NCBI GenBank assembly: GCA_035943355.1
Contig: DASZCG010000156.1
Coordinates: 1 to 27,599 of the forward strand
Source: 20CM-2-65-7 sp035943355
GTDB lineage: Bacteria; Gemmatimonadota; Gemmatimonadetes; Gemmatimonadales; GWC2-71-9
DNA length: 27,599 nt
Reading direction: 5' to 3'
In this document: one piece after another, positions 14,720 through 23,691 of the stretch
How the letters are laid out: the number at the start of each line of letters is the position of its first letter
How positions within the stretch are numbered: the stretch's first letter is position 1
Position numbers and translations under genes: made by a program
Notes under the pieces: model-generated
What the model was told of the DNA's origin: nothing
Seen by the model: the letters and a program-made list of their open reading frames with translations, nothing else
The model's database searches: none

Positions 14720-16750
14720 TCACAGAATGTCCCAAAAATCGCGCGTTACATCGAAGGCGACGCGGACGTTATGCGATTGGACGCCATAGCCTGCTTCGAC
14801 GCGAAACACGCCCAACCACTCGGCAGCTACGCCCAATGTCAGGCGCGTGCCGGGCGTCACAGCCCAGGGGGTCGGAATTACATCGATCTGGCCGCCGGTC
14901 CATCCGGCGGCGACGTAGGGCGCCAGCGTGATCGTGCCGGGGGTGCGCGCCGGTCCTGCCGACACCCGCGGAAATGGCACCGGCGTGCGCCACTCGCAGT
15001 GAATGAGCGCCTCGGACCGGCCGCCCCACTCCCGAAACTCGTCACCGAGCAGTGTCCCGTGACCGCCGATGACGAACGCGCGATGCGGCGGCAGGTGGGC
15101 CGTGGCGACACCGACGTCGCCACGCACCAGCACATGGTTGCTGCCGACCGGCAAGAGCACGTGCCCCGACGCGCTGAGCCGGGCATACTGCGCCGTGCTG
15201 TCGCCCTTTCCCGCTTCGAGCGTGACTTCCGCGGCCAGGTCGCGGCGCACCGCGAACCCTTCACTGCGCCGTCGCAGCGTCACCGTTCCGTAGTAATAGT
15301 CGCCGTCCAGAATCGCCGGGTTGGGCCGGTAGGTACCGCTCGCGGGTGTGGCGTGAATCGACTGCGACTCGACCCGCTCGCCCGTCACGGTGAATCGCAC
15401 TTCGCCCCGACCGCCGATTCCGGTGCGGTAACTGACGCGCCCACCGGTGGCGCGGTAGTAATCGCCGTAATCGTCGCCGAACTCCTGCGAGGAAATCGAA
15501 TTCACGAGCGGCGCGATCACCGGCGCGTCCGCGATGTCGCGCACCTCGCGAAATCCGGCGAGCTCGAACCCGTCCGCCGAGCTAATGGCGAGCATCCCCT
15601 TGCCCGCCCCGTCGGCAAACCCGTAACTGCCGAGTCCCCGGAGCTCGAACCCATCGCCCGGCGCGCGCCAGACGAATCCCGCTCCCAGCGCGAGCCCTTC
15701 CACGCGGTTCGCGTGGATCAGCTCGCTCAGCGACCGGGTGCCGAGCCGTTGCCGTTTCAACCCGGTGAGCGCGCGCCGCCCCGCGATGCGGCTCACTTCG
15801 GCGCGAACCTGTTCGAGATCGTTCTGGCGCACGGGCTCCGCGATGTCCTGAATTGCAGCGCTCAGCGGACCAGGCCATGGGTAGGCGTCGCGCTCGGCTT
15901 TGGGGCTGATGCTGATTTCCTCACCGGCAAACCAGCTGTCCACGAGCCCGACGTTGAACACGTAGTTGTCGATCTCCCAGCGCCCGCGGATGATGCCGCG
16001 CGCCGCGATGTCGAGCCACGTCGCGCGCCGGCGGATTTCGATCTCCTGGCGATAGGGGAGCCAGAAGCGGCCGTCCCACAGGGCGTTGTCCAGCACGATG
16101 CTGACGTCTTCCAACGATGTATCCAGATACGCGGCGGGGGTGAAGTTGAACGCCATCCGCACCAGCTCGGCGGTTTCCGCGTCCAGGAACAGCGTCCCGA
16201 CAATCGCGGCTGCGGCAAAGCTCTTGGGCCGCACTTGCAGCGCCACGACGCGGACCGCGCGCTGCGGCAGCACGATGGTGGTCGTGTCGCCCAACGCGAA
16301 GTTGTAGAGGTCGGTGCCGCCGGCCGCCAGGGGGTGGGGCACGTCGCGCACCTCGTCGCCCTCACCCAGCCGGATCGCGCGGCCAAAGTTGTTCTGCACG
16401 ATGCCGAGGTGGTCGCGGTGGTAGTTGATGTCGGTGGGCAGCTCGGTGCGATCGCGCCAGCCGATGATGCGCTGCTTGCTCAGCTGCGGCGCCTTCCAGT
16501 ACACTTCCAGCTCCAGCTGGTCCGCTTTCACAAGCCGGGGCGGCTCGGTGAGCCCTTCGCCGAACTGTCCGAGGAAGAAGAGAAACCCGTGAGCCTGGGC
16601 TTTGTAGTCGCGCAACGCAGTGTCGACCGCGGCGCGCGTGCGGCGCTCGATGGCGCGGCGCGCCAGCGCCAGTGCCGAGTCGCTGTTCCAGTCCTGCGCA
16701 GCGGCGCGGGCGGGCAGTATCAGGAGCAGGAGCGCAGCGGACCGGCGCAT
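14720..16750 (-). CDS. Probable outer-membrane beta-barrel protein (Omp85/DUF5686-like)
   Basis: The 676-residue product starts at an ATG at 16750 with a signal peptide (LLLLILPARAAA, cleavage before about residue 20). The first half is a soluble beta-rich region. The second half has alternating hydrophobic strands and a motif like the Omp85 barrel core, HRAFVIGGHGTLLGDEF near residue 578, followed by an acidic-aromatic segment. The C-terminus ends DFWDIL, not in the usual Phe or Trp. It could insert or export outer-membrane material, but no function can be assigned. The reading frame is open upstream to 17611 without homology. It is divergent from trpE with only 18 bases between the two starts. 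Confidence 0.72.
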   Translation of the reverse strand: MRRSAALLLLILPARAAAQDWNSDSALALARRAIERRTRAAVDTALRDYKAQAHGFLFFLGQFGEGLTEPPRLVKADQLELEVYWKAPQLSKQRIIGWRDRTELPTDINYHRDHLGIVQNNFGRAIRLGEGDEVRDVPHPLAAGGTDLYNFALGDTTTIVLPQRAVRVVALQVRPKSFAAAAIVGTLFLDAETAELVRMAFNFTPAAYLDTSLEDVSIVLDNALWDGRFWLPYRQEIEIRRRATWLDIAARGIIRGRWEIDNYVFNVGLVDSWFAGEEISISPKAERDAYPWPGPLSAAIQDIAEPVRQNDLEQVRAEVSRIAGRRALTGLKRQRLGTRSLSELIHANRVEGLALGAGFVWRAPGDGFELRGLGSYGFADGAGKGMLAISSADGFELAGFREVRDIADAPVIAPLVNSISSQEFGDDYGDYYRATGGRVSYRTGIGGRGEVRFTVTGERVESQSIHATPASGTYRPNPAILDGDYYYGTVTLRRRSEGFAVRRDLAAEVTLEAGKGDSTAQYARLSASGHVLLPVGSNHVLVRGDVGVATAHLPPHRAFVIGGHGTLLGDEFREWGGRSEALIHCEWRTPVPFPRVSAGPARTPGTITLAPYVAAGWTGGQIDVIPTPWAVTPGTRLTLGVAAEWLGVFRVEAGYGVQSHNVRVAFDVTRDFWDIL

Positions 16751-16758
16751 CGCCGCGA

Positions 16759-16764
16759 AATCTA
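16759..16764 (-). promoter_or_regulatory. Candidate -10 box of the outer-membrane protein gene (TAGATT)
   Basis: On the minus strand TAGATT ends eight bases before the ATG at 16750, the same box and spacing as tig. No Shine-Dalgarno is seen in the short leader and the -35 region would lie inside trpE. Confidence 0.4.
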
Positions 16765-16768
16765 GGGT

Positions 16769-18259
16769 ATGGACCCACGCGACGCATTCCTGGAGCGATC
16801 GAAGCGCGGCGGCATGGTGCCGGTGCTGCGCGAAGTCGTCACCGACGCCGATACACCCGTCGCGGCATTCGCCAAGATTGCGCGCCCGCCGTTCGCGTTC
16901 CTTCTGGAATCGCTGGTCGGCGGCGAGCGCTGGGCGCGGTACACCTTCCTCGGCACGGAGCCGCGGGAAGCGTGGCGCTATCGCGGCACCAGCGTCGAGC
17001 GGTGGACGCCGGCCACGCGCTGGGAGCCGGCGGGCGAAACCGCCGATCCGATCACGCATCTCGCCGAGCGCATGCGCGCCCTGCCGGGCGCGTCGGTACC
17101 GGGGCTGCCGCGCTTCATCGGCGGCGCGGTCGGATTCATGGGCTACGATCTCGTCCGCAGCATCGAGCGCCTGTCGCGCGGGCCTGAGGACACGCTCGGC
17201 GTAGCCGACGCGGTCGTGATGATCGCCGACTCGCTGGTGATTCTCGACAACGTGTTCGGCCGCGCGATCGTCGTCGCGAATGTCGAGGTGCCGGCGGGCG
17301 CGTCCACCGCGCAACGGCTGCGGTTGTACGACGGCGCGCAGGAGCGGATCGAGACCCTGATCGCCCGGCTCGGCGCGAGCCACCACCTGACGCCGCTGCC
17401 CCTGCAGAGCGACGGGCGCGCGCCGCGCGCCGACTCGCGCTACCCGCGCGCCGCATTCGAGCGCGACGTCGAAAAGATCAGAGAGTACATCGCGGCCGGC
17501 GATGTCTTTCAGGCCGTGTTGTCCCGCCGCCAGGTCGTTCACGGGCCGATCGATCCGCTGCGCCTGTACCGCTATCTCCGCGCGTTGAACCCGGCGCCGT
17601 ATCTCTTCCATCTGATGCTCGACGATGTGACGTTCGTCGGCAGCTCACCGGAGGTGCTGGTGCGCGTGGAAGGCGACGAAGTCACGGTGCGGCCGATCGC
17701 GGGCACGCGCCCGCGCGGCGCCACGCCGGAGGAGGATGCCGGGCTCACCGAGTCGCTGCGCGCCGATGAGAAAGAGCTCGCCGAACACCGCATGCTCGTG
17801 GATCTGGGGCGCAATGACATCGGGCGCGTTGCGCAGTACGGATCCGTGCACGTCACCAGCTCGCTCGAGATCGAACGCTACTCGCACGTGCAGCATCTCG
17901 TGAGCGAGGTGCGCGGCACCCTCAGCCCCGGTCACGACGCGCTCGACGTGTTCCGCGCGTGCTTCCCCGCGGGCACCGTGAGCGGCGCGCCCAAGGTGCG
18001 CGCCATGGAGATCATCGACGAGCTGGAGCCGGAGCGCCGCGGACCGTACGCCGGCGCCGTCGGATACGTCGGCTGGGGCGCGGCGAGCATGGACACCTGC
18101 ATCGCGATCCGCGCAGCGCTCGTCCTCAAGGATCGCGTCATCGTCCAGGCCGGCGCCGGCATCGTCGCCGATTCCAATCCGGCACGCGAGTTCGCCGAGA
18201 CGGAGGCCAAGGCACAAGCGGTCTTACGCGCGCTCGCGCTCGCAAAAGCTGGAGATTAG
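16769..18259 (+). CDS. trpE: Anthranilate synthase component I
   Basis: Converts chorismate and ammonia (or glutamine with TrpG) to anthranilate, the first step of tryptophan synthesis. The 496-residue product has the N-terminal domain with the Trp-binding LLES motif (45-48), which favours TrpE over PabB. The chorismate-binding domain shows IAGTRPRG (310-317), HRMLVDLGRND (340-350), AGTVSGAPKVRAME (401-414) and GAGIVADSNP near the end. No trpG or other trp gene is adjacent in the window. The ATG at 16769 has only a weak AGG just before it. Its promoter, if separate, must lie inside the divergent outer-membrane gene. Confidence 0.94.
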   Translation: MDPRDAFLERSKRGGMVPVLREVVTDADTPVAAFAKIARPPFAFLLESLVGGERWARYTFLGTEPREAWRYRGTSVERWTPATRWEPAGETADPITHLAERMRALPGASVPGLPRFIGGAVGFMGYDLVRSIERLSRGPEDTLGVADAVVMIADSLVILDNVFGRAIVVANVEVPAGASTAQRLRLYDGAQERIETLIARLGASHHLTPLPLQSDGRAPRADSRYPRAAFERDVEKIREYIAAGDVFQAVLSRRQVVHGPIDPLRLYRYLRALNPAPYLFHLMLDDVTFVGSSPEVLVRVEGDEVTVRPIAGTRPRGATPEEDAGLTESLRADEKELAEHRMLVDLGRNDIGRVAQYGSVHVTSSLEIERYSHVQHLVSEVRGTLSPGHDALDVFRACFPAGTVSGAPKVRAMEIIDELEPERRGPYAGAVGYVGWGAASMDTCIAIRAALVLKDRVIVQAGAGIVADSNPAREFAETEAKAQAVLRALALAKAGD

Positions 18260-18273
18260 GCCCTTCCCGCCTC

Positions 18274-18279
18274 TATATT
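18274..18279 (+). promoter_or_regulatory. Candidate -10 box of the adenylate cyclase gene (TATATT)
   Basis: TATATT ends eight bases before the GTG at 18288. No Shine-Dalgarno lies between. The -35 region is not recognisable. Confidence 0.4.
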
Positions 18280-18287
18280 GCGATCCT

Positions 18288-19916
18288 GTGTTCAAACTGT
18301 TGAGCACCTCCGGTGACCAGTCGATCGACCTGCAGCTCGGCCGCAAGCTGGTGGTGGGCCGAGCCGTAACGAGCGACGTCCCGATCTACGACCCGACCAT
18401 CTCGCGGCGTCACGCCGAAATCGTTCTCACGGAAAGCGGCGTCCGGGTCACCGATCTCGGGTCGTCCAACGGCACGTTCCTGAACGGTGCCAAAGTCACC
18501 GAGGCCGAAGCGGGCGCGAACGACGTCGTGACGTTCGGGAAGGTGGCGTTTCGCGTCAAAGAAGTGACCGCGCCGATAGCCCGCCCTCAGGTCGTTCCTG
18601 CCCCCGCGGAATTCACGAGTCCCAGACCCGGCAAGGGTGGTGTCGTGGCCGGAACGATCGTGCGCCAAATGCCCGTGAGCATATCGGGCGGCGTCCCGGC
18701 GATCGTCATCGACGAGCCGCAGGGCTCCTCTCATCTCAAGGTCAAAGCCGACAATCTGGAAGAACGGCGGGAGAAGAAGCTGTCGCTCCTGCTCGAGGTC
18801 TCCAAGGAGCTCTCCAAGCAGCAAGAGCTCGACCGGCTGCTCGACAAAGTCGTCGATTTCACGTTTCAGATCATGAACGTGGACCGCGTGTCCATCCTGC
18901 TGCTCGACGGCAAATCCGACGAGCTGGTGCCGCGCATCTCCAAGAGCCGGACCGGCGATGCCAGCGCCGCCAAGCACGTGCCGCAGTCGATCGCGCGCAA
19001 GGCGGTCGAGGAGCGCGTGGCGATTCTGTCCGACAACGCCGCCGCGGATGAGCGGTTCAAAGGGAAGTCGATTCTGATCCAGAGCGTGCGCAGCGCGATG
19101 TGCACACCACTCATGGGCTCCGATTCGAAAGTCCTCGGCATCCTGTACGTCGACAACCTCACGGCCACCCACTCATTCGCCGATGAGGACCTCGAGTTCC
19201 TGATCGCGTTCGGCGGTCTCACTGCTGTGGCCATCGAGAATTCGCAATTGTCCGAGCGCATCCGGCGCGAGGCGCTGGTGCGCTCGAACTTCGAGCGCTA
19301 CTTCTCGCCCAACATCGCGCAGGTGATCGCGCAGCAGCAGGACGGGGGTCGATTGCCGAGCGAGAAGCGGCCGGTGGTCGTCTTCTTCTCGGACATTCGC
19401 GGCTTCACGCCGATGTCCGAGACGATGAGCCCGGACGATATCGCCCGGTTACTGACCGAATACTTCACCGAGATGGTGGACAAGGTGTTCGAGCACAGCG
19501 GCACGCTGGACAAGTTCATGGGCGACGCGATCATGGCGCTGTGGGGCGCCCCCATCGCCCACGCAGACGACGCCGACCGCGCCGTGCAATGCGCCCTCGC
19601 GCAGCTTACCGAGCTGGAAAAGTTGAACCGCAAGTGGAGCGAGCAGGGTCGCACGGAGGTCCAGATCGGGATCGCCATCAACTTCGGCGAGGTATTCGCC
19701 GGGAACATCGGCTCCGACCGCCGGCTCGAATACACCGTCATCGGCGACGCCGTGAACACCGCCTATCGTCTCTGCGGCAAGGCGGGGCCGAACGAGATCC
19801 TGATCTCAGAGCCCCTGTACCAGCAGCTAAAGCAGAAGCCCGCCGTAGAGGCGCTCGACCCGATTCAGGTCAAAGGGAAAACCAACAAGGTCCCGGTTTA
19901 CCGCGTAAAACGGTAA
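18288..19916 (+). CDS. FHA-GAF-class III adenylate cyclase
   Basis: Makes cyclic nucleotide, probably cAMP. The 542-residue soluble protein has an FHA domain (about 20-92; G24-R25, SRRH 39-42, SSNG 59-62) that should bind a phosphothreonine partner, a GAF domain (about 165-325), a short linker and a class III cyclase domain (about 360-520). The metal-binding Asp residues are D369 (FFSDIRGF) and D413 (FMGDAIM); K409 and the TVIGDAVN region with N490 and R494 are as in active enzymes. The GTG at 18288 fixes the FHA domain at the N-terminus. It follows trpE by 28 bases, but a -10 box in the gap suggests its own promoter. The 3' end overlaps maf by 19 bases. Confidence 0.93.
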   Translation: MFKLLSTSGDQSIDLQLGRKLVVGRAVTSDVPIYDPTISRRHAEIVLTESGVRVTDLGSSNGTFLNGAKVTEAEAGANDVVTFGKVAFRVKEVTAPIARPQVVPAPAEFTSPRPGKGGVVAGTIVRQMPVSISGGVPAIVIDEPQGSSHLKVKADNLEERREKKLSLLLEVSKELSKQQELDRLLDKVVDFTFQIMNVDRVSILLLDGKSDELVPRISKSRTGDASAAKHVPQSIARKAVEERVAILSDNAAADERFKGKSILIQSVRSAMCTPLMGSDSKVLGILYVDNLTATHSFADEDLEFLIAFGGLTAVAIENSQLSERIRREALVRSNFERYFSPNIAQVIAQQQDGGRLPSEKRPVVVFFSDIRGFTPMSETMSPDDIARLLTEYFTEMVDKVFEHSGTLDKFMGDAIMALWGAPIAHADDADRAVQCALAQLTELEKLNRKWSEQGRTEVQIGIAINFGEVFAGNIGSDRRLEYTVIGDAVNTAYRLCGKAGPNEILISEPLYQQLKQKPAVEALDPIQVKGKTNKVPVYRVKR

Positions 19917-20494
19917 GGCCGGCCGAACCGCGCCAGGAGATCCAGGGCCAGTCGCAGCGGTAGCCCCATCACCCCAAAGAAGTCGCCTTCGACCCGCTCG
20001 ATGAGCGGTGCGCCGAGGCCTTGAATCGCGTACGCGCCCGCCTTGTCGAGCGGCTCACCCGTCGCGACGTATTCCTCGAGGGTGTGCCGATCGTTGGGCC
20101 GGAAGGTCACGCGCGAGACGTCGAGGGCCTGTTCGAGCCGGCCGTTTTCCGTCACGGCCACGGCGGTCAACACCTCGTGGGTCTGCCCCTGGAGCTGCTC
20201 CAGCATCGCGACGGCGTTCGCCGGCGAGGTCGGTTTCTCGAAGATCGTGCCGCCGAGGACGACTGTCGTATCGGCGGCCAGAATCAGTTCACCGGGGGCG
20301 CGCCGCACGACCGCCTCCGCTTTCGCCCGCGACAGCCTCGTGACGTAGGCGTCCGGCTTCTCGCCAGGCAGCACCTGCTCGTCCACGTCGGGGGCGATGA
20401 CGCGAAACGGAATGCGCAGCATTTCGAGGAGCTGCTTGCGGCGTGGGGAGCCGGATGCCAGGACGATCGGTTGGGTGGCGGCGTCGGGCGGCAC
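19898..20494 (-). CDS. maf: Maf-like nucleoside triphosphate pyrophosphatase
   Basis: Hydrolyses non-canonical or pyrimidine nucleoside triphosphates to monophosphates; overexpression of Maf affects septum formation in Bacillus. The product has the N-terminal signature LASGSPRRKQLL, the catalytic region AADTTVVL, and the DVSRVTFR and YVATGEPLDKAGAYAIQG motifs. The GTG at 20494 gives a 198-residue protein that starts just before the first beta-strand, as in other Maf proteins; an ATG at 20548 would add 18 residues without homology. The GTG follows a TATCTT box by six bases with no Shine-Dalgarno. Confidence 0.93.
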   Translation of the reverse strand: MPPDAATQPIVLASGSPRRKQLLEMLRIPFRVIAPDVDEQVLPGEKPDAYVTRLSRAKAEAVVRRAPGELILAADTTVVLGGTIFEKPTSPANAVAMLEQLQGQTHEVLTAVAVTENGRLEQALDVSRVTFRPNDRHTLEEYVATGEPLDKAGAYAIQGLGAPLIERVEGDFFGVMGLPLRLALDLLARFGRPYRFTR

Positions 20495-20500
20495 GCGAAA

Positions 20501-20506
20501 AAGATA
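20501..20506 (-). promoter_or_regulatory. Candidate -10 box of maf (TATCTT)
   Basis: TATCTT on the minus strand ends six bases before the maf GTG. The spacing equals that of the ctaC and metB promoters. No clear -35 box. Confidence 0.35.
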
Positions 20507-20525
20507 GCTCGCGGTAAGTTTGGGT

Positions 20526-21422
20526 GTGCCCTGGATCGCATTGTTCACGCTGCAGGTCGCCGCCGCCCCCGTCGCCCCCGCCGCCCCCGCCGCCCCGCCA
20601 GCTGCGACCGACGTCTATCTGGCCGACCTGCGCGTCGCGCAGGGCCGTCTCACCGTCGGCCAGCCGGTCAACGTCACCGCCAGGCCGGGTTACGACAACC
20701 AGCCGTTTTTCCTCGCAGACGGTCGCGCTTTCCTCTATACGTCGATCCGTGACAGCCAGGCGGACATCTACCGCTACGACATCGACAAGCACATGAGCGT
20801 CCGGGTCACCGCGACGCGCGAGAGCGAGTACTCGCCGACTCCGCTGCCGGACGGCACAGGCTTCTCGGTGGTTCGCGTCGAGGCCGACTCGACACAGCGC
20901 CTGTGGGCGTTCGACCTCGACGGATCACGGCCCCGGGTCGTACTCGATTCGATCAAACCGGCCGGCTATCACGCGTGGGTCGATGCGCACACGGTGGTCC
21001 TGTACGTCCTCGGTTCACCCGCGACGCTGCGGATCGCCGACGCCTCCTCCCCAGGCCGGCGCGGTGAGGTGGTGGCCACGGACGTCGGCCGATCGTTGCA
21101 GCGAATCCCGGGCCGGTCGTCGGTCAGCTTCCTGCAGCGCGACTCGGTCGCCGGTCCCCGGCTTGAGGAGCTCGATGTCCGCACGCATCGCGTGACGATA
21201 CTCGTGAAGCCGCCGTCAGGCGCCGAGTTCTTCGCCTGGACGCCGGATGGAATCGTGCTGACTGCCAGCGGAACGACATTGTATCAGCTGAATCCGCGGC
21301 GCAGCGACGTGTGGGAAGCGGTGGCGGATTTCGCCGCCGCGGGTCTCACGAACGTGACGCGTCTCGCGGTGAGCCCTCAGGGCGATCGGATCGCAATCGT
21401 CGCGGTACCCGCGGCCCGCTAG
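20526..21422 (+). CDS. Secreted TolB-like beta-propeller protein
   Basis: The 298-residue product has a short signal peptide (core WIALFTLQVAAA) followed by an Ala/Pro stretch of about 15 residues. The mature part carries WD40/TolB-type repeats, for example DNQPFFLADGRAFLYTS, ATRESEYSPTPLPDGTGFSVVRVE and FAWTPDGIVL. Such proteins often bind other periplasmic or outer-membrane proteins. It differs from TolB proper in having no N-terminal TolB domain. The start could be a TTG at 20520 or a GTG at 20526; I chose the GTG. A TAAGTT box ends five bases before it. Its stop shares the CTAG sequence with the convergent dtd stop. Confidence 0.78.
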   Translation: MPWIALFTLQVAAAPVAPAAPAAPPAATDVYLADLRVAQGRLTVGQPVNVTARPGYDNQPFFLADGRAFLYTSIRDSQADIYRYDIDKHMSVRVTATRESEYSPTPLPDGTGFSVVRVEADSTQRLWAFDLDGSRPRVVLDSIKPAGYHAWVDAHTVVLYVLGSPATLRIADASSPGRRGEVVATDVGRSLQRIPGRSSVSFLQRDSVAGPRLEELDVRTHRVTILVKPPSGAEFFAWTPDGIVLTASGTTLYQLNPRRSDVWEAVADFAAAGLTNVTRLAVSPQGDRIAIVAVPAAR

Positions 21423-21865
21423 CGCTCCAGCAACAGCGTCACAGGACCGTCGTTTACCAGCTCGACGTCCATCATCGCGCCGAATTCTCCGGTCTCGATC
21501 GGTACCGTGCCGGCCGATTTCTGCTTGAGGAGTGCGATGAACTGCTCGTAGAGCGGAATCGCCACGTTCGGCGGCGCCGCGTCGATAAAGCTCGGCCGGC
21601 GGCCTTTGCTGGCATCGCCGTAGAGGGTGAACTGCGAGACGACGAGCACGCCCCCGCCCACCGCCGCGAGATCGCGATTCATCTTTCCCTCCGCGTCGCC
21701 GAACACCCGCAGGCCGAGGATCTTGTCCGCCATCCACTCCGCCGTCGCGTCCGTGTCACCGGGCGCAAAACCGGCGAGCACGAGAAAGCCGGGCCCGATA
21801 CGTCCGGTGACCCGGCCTGCGACGCGAACCTCGGCGCGCGAGACTCTCTGGACTACGACTCTCAC
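21419..21865 (-). CDS. dtd: D-aminoacyl-tRNA deacylase
   Basis: Hydrolyses D-amino acids from mischarged tRNAs, protecting translation. The 148-residue product is the normal length and has VVVQRVSRAEV at the N-terminus, the SQFTLYGD motif (near 77-84) and the C-terminal NDGPVTLLLE. Both the SQxT and GPVT motifs that build the cross-dimer active site are present. The GTG start overlaps the glmS stop (GTGA). It is the last gene of the HD-GYP-glmM-glmS-dtd run. Confidence 0.96.
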   Translation of the reverse strand: MRVVVQRVSRAEVRVAGRVTGRIGPGFLVLAGFAPGDTDATAEWMADKILGLRVFGDAEGKMNRDLAAVGGGVLVVSQFTLYGDASKGRRPSFIDAAPPNVAIPLYEQFIALLKQKSAGTVPIETGEFGAMMDVELVNDGPVTLLLER

Positions 21866-23691
21866 TCGACCGTGACGCTCTTGGCCAGATTCCTCGGTTG
21901 ATCGACATTACAGCCCCGACGCACGGCGATAAAGTACGCCAGCAGCTGCAGCGGCACCACGCTCAACACCGGCGTAAGCAGATCCATTGTCTCGGGGATC
22001 TCGATGCGATAGTCCGCCAGCTCATCGAGCGCCGTATCGCCTTCCGTGACGATGGCGATGACTCGGCCGCCCCGCGCTTTCACTTCCTCGATGTTGCTCA
22101 CGACCTTTTGATGCACGCCGTCTTTCGGCGCGATGAACACGACCGGCATCAAGTCATCGATGAGCGCGATCGGCCCGTGCTTCATTTCCGCCGCCGGATA
22201 CCCTTCGGCGTGGATGTAGGAGATTTCCTTGAGCTTGAGCGCCCCTTCGAGCGCGACGGGGAAGTTGTAGCCGCGGCCCAGGTAGAGCACGTTCTGGGCG
22301 CGCACCAGCCGGTCGGCGATCTGCTCCACTTGCGTTGTCTTGGCCAGCACGCGACTCACCAGCTCCGGGAGCTTGGCGAGCGCGCGAACCACTTCCCTCC
22401 CCTGCAGGATCGACAGCGCGCGCAGCCGGCCCATCTTCAGCGTGAGCAGCGCGAGCGCCACGATTTGACTCGTGAAGGCCTTGGTGCTGGCCACGCCGAT
22501 TTCTGGTCCGGCGTGGAGGTAGATGCCCCCGTCCACTTCGCGCGCGATCGTGCTGCCGACGACGTTGACCAGGCCGAGCGTCCGCGCGCCCCGGCGCTTG
22601 GCCTCGCGCAGCGCCGCCAGCGTGTCCGCCGTTTCGCCGGACTGCGAAATGCCGATGACCAGCGTGCGCTCGTCCACGATCGGGTTGCGGTAGCGAAATT
22701 CCGACGCGTATTCGACTTCCGTGGGAATGCGCGCCAGTTCCTCCATCATGTATTCGCCGATCAGCGCCGAATGCCACGACGTGCCGCAGGCGGTGATCAC
22801 GATGCGCTGCACCTTGAGCAGCTCGTCATCGCTGATGTTCAAACCGCCGAAGCGGACCGTGCCCTCTTCCTCGAGCAGGCGACCGCGCAGCGTATTCCGC
22901 ACGCTCTCGGGCTGCTCCATGATCTCCTTGAGCATGAAGTGGGCGAAGCCGCCGCGTTCGATCGTGGCGAGGTCCCACTCGACCTGCGTGACCGTCTTCT
23001 CTTTCTCCGTCGCGGCCAGATCGGTGATGCGGTACTCGGTCGGCTTCACTTCCGCGATCTCGCCGTCGTCCAGGTACACCACCGAGCGCGTGTGCGACAG
23101 CACGGCCGACGCATCGGAGGCGACAAAATTCTCCCCGTTGCCGATGGCCACGAGCAGCGGCGATCCACGCCGGGCGGCGACGATGGTATCGGGCTCGCGG
23201 CTCGAAATCACCGCGATGCCGTACGCGCCTTCCACCTGGCGCAGCGCTGCGACGGTCGCGTCGACGAGCGACATGCCCTTGGTGTGTGTCTCTTCGATGA
23301 GATGGGAGAGCACTTCGGTGTCGGTTTGCGAGCGGAAGACATGGCCGCGCTTGGTCAACGCCTGCCGCAGCACACCGGCGTTTTCGATGATGCCGTTGTG
23401 TACCAGGGCGAGCGTGCCGCCGCAATCGGCATGTGGGTGGGCGTTGATCGTATTGGGCGCCCCGTGCGTGGCCCAGCGCGTGTGTGCGATCGCGGTCGTG
23501 CCTTCGGGCAGATTGGTGCCGAGCTCCCGTTCGAGCACGGCGATCCTTCCCGGCGCGCGGAAGATCTCCAGTCCTCCGTTCACCACGGCGAGTCCCGCCG
23601 AGTCGTAACCGCGATACTCGAGGCGCTTCAGGCCCTCGAGGACGACGGGGGCCGCCGTTCGCTTCCCGGTATATCCTACGATGCCGCACAT
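21862..23691 (-). CDS. glmS: Glutamine-fructose-6-phosphate aminotransferase (isomerising)
   Basis: Makes glucosamine-6-phosphate from fructose-6-phosphate and glutamine, the entry step to UDP-GlcNAc. The 609-residue product has the glutaminase domain with the nucleophile Cys after the initiator Met (MCGIVGYTG), HTRWATHG and HNGIIEN. Two SIS domains follow, with GTSWHSALIGEYMMEE and ISQSGETADTLAAL, and the C-terminal tail NLAKSVTVE is complete. The start overlaps the end of glmM by 16 bases. I see no glmS ribozyme, as expected for a start inside another gene. Confidence 0.97.
   Translation of the reverse strand: MCGIVGYTGKRTAAPVVLEGLKRLEYRGYDSAGLAVVNGGLEIFRAPGRIAVLERELGTNLPEGTTAIAHTRWATHGAPNTINAHPHADCGGTLALVHNGIIENAGVLRQALTKRGHVFRSQTDTEVLSHLIEETHTKGMSLVDATVAALRQVEGAYGIAVISSREPDTIVAARRGSPLLVAIGNGENFVASDASAVLSHTRSVVYLDDGEIAEVKPTEYRITDLAATEKEKTVTQVEWDLATIERGGFAHFMLKEIMEQPESVRNTLRGRLLEEEGTVRFGGLNISDDELLKVQRIVITACGTSWHSALIGEYMMEELARIPTEVEYASEFRYRNPIVDERTLVIGISQSGETADTLAALREAKRRGARTLGLVNVVGSTIAREVDGGIYLHAGPEIGVASTKAFTSQIVALALLTLKMGRLRALSILQGREVVRALAKLPELVSRVLAKTTQVEQIADRLVRAQNVLYLGRGYNFPVALEGALKLKEISYIHAEGYPAAEMKHGPIALIDDLMPVVFIAPKDGVHQKVVSNIEEVKARGGRVIAIVTEGDTALDELADYRIEIPETMDLLTPVLSVVPLQLLAYFIAVRRGCNVDQPRNLAKSVTVE

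Noticed and set aside
14465..16765. 766-codon open frame on the plus strand opposite the outer-membrane gene
   Set aside because: Antisense shadow; no signal peptide or motif, and the minus strand has a signal peptide and barrel pattern.
16751..17611. N-terminal extension of the outer-membrane gene through trpE
   Set aside because: The signal peptide starts at 16750; the extension is antisense to trpE.
20556..20600. CCCCCGCCG-type repeats
   Set aside because: Simple coding repeat for an Ala/Pro linker after a signal peptide; no CRISPR-like spacing.
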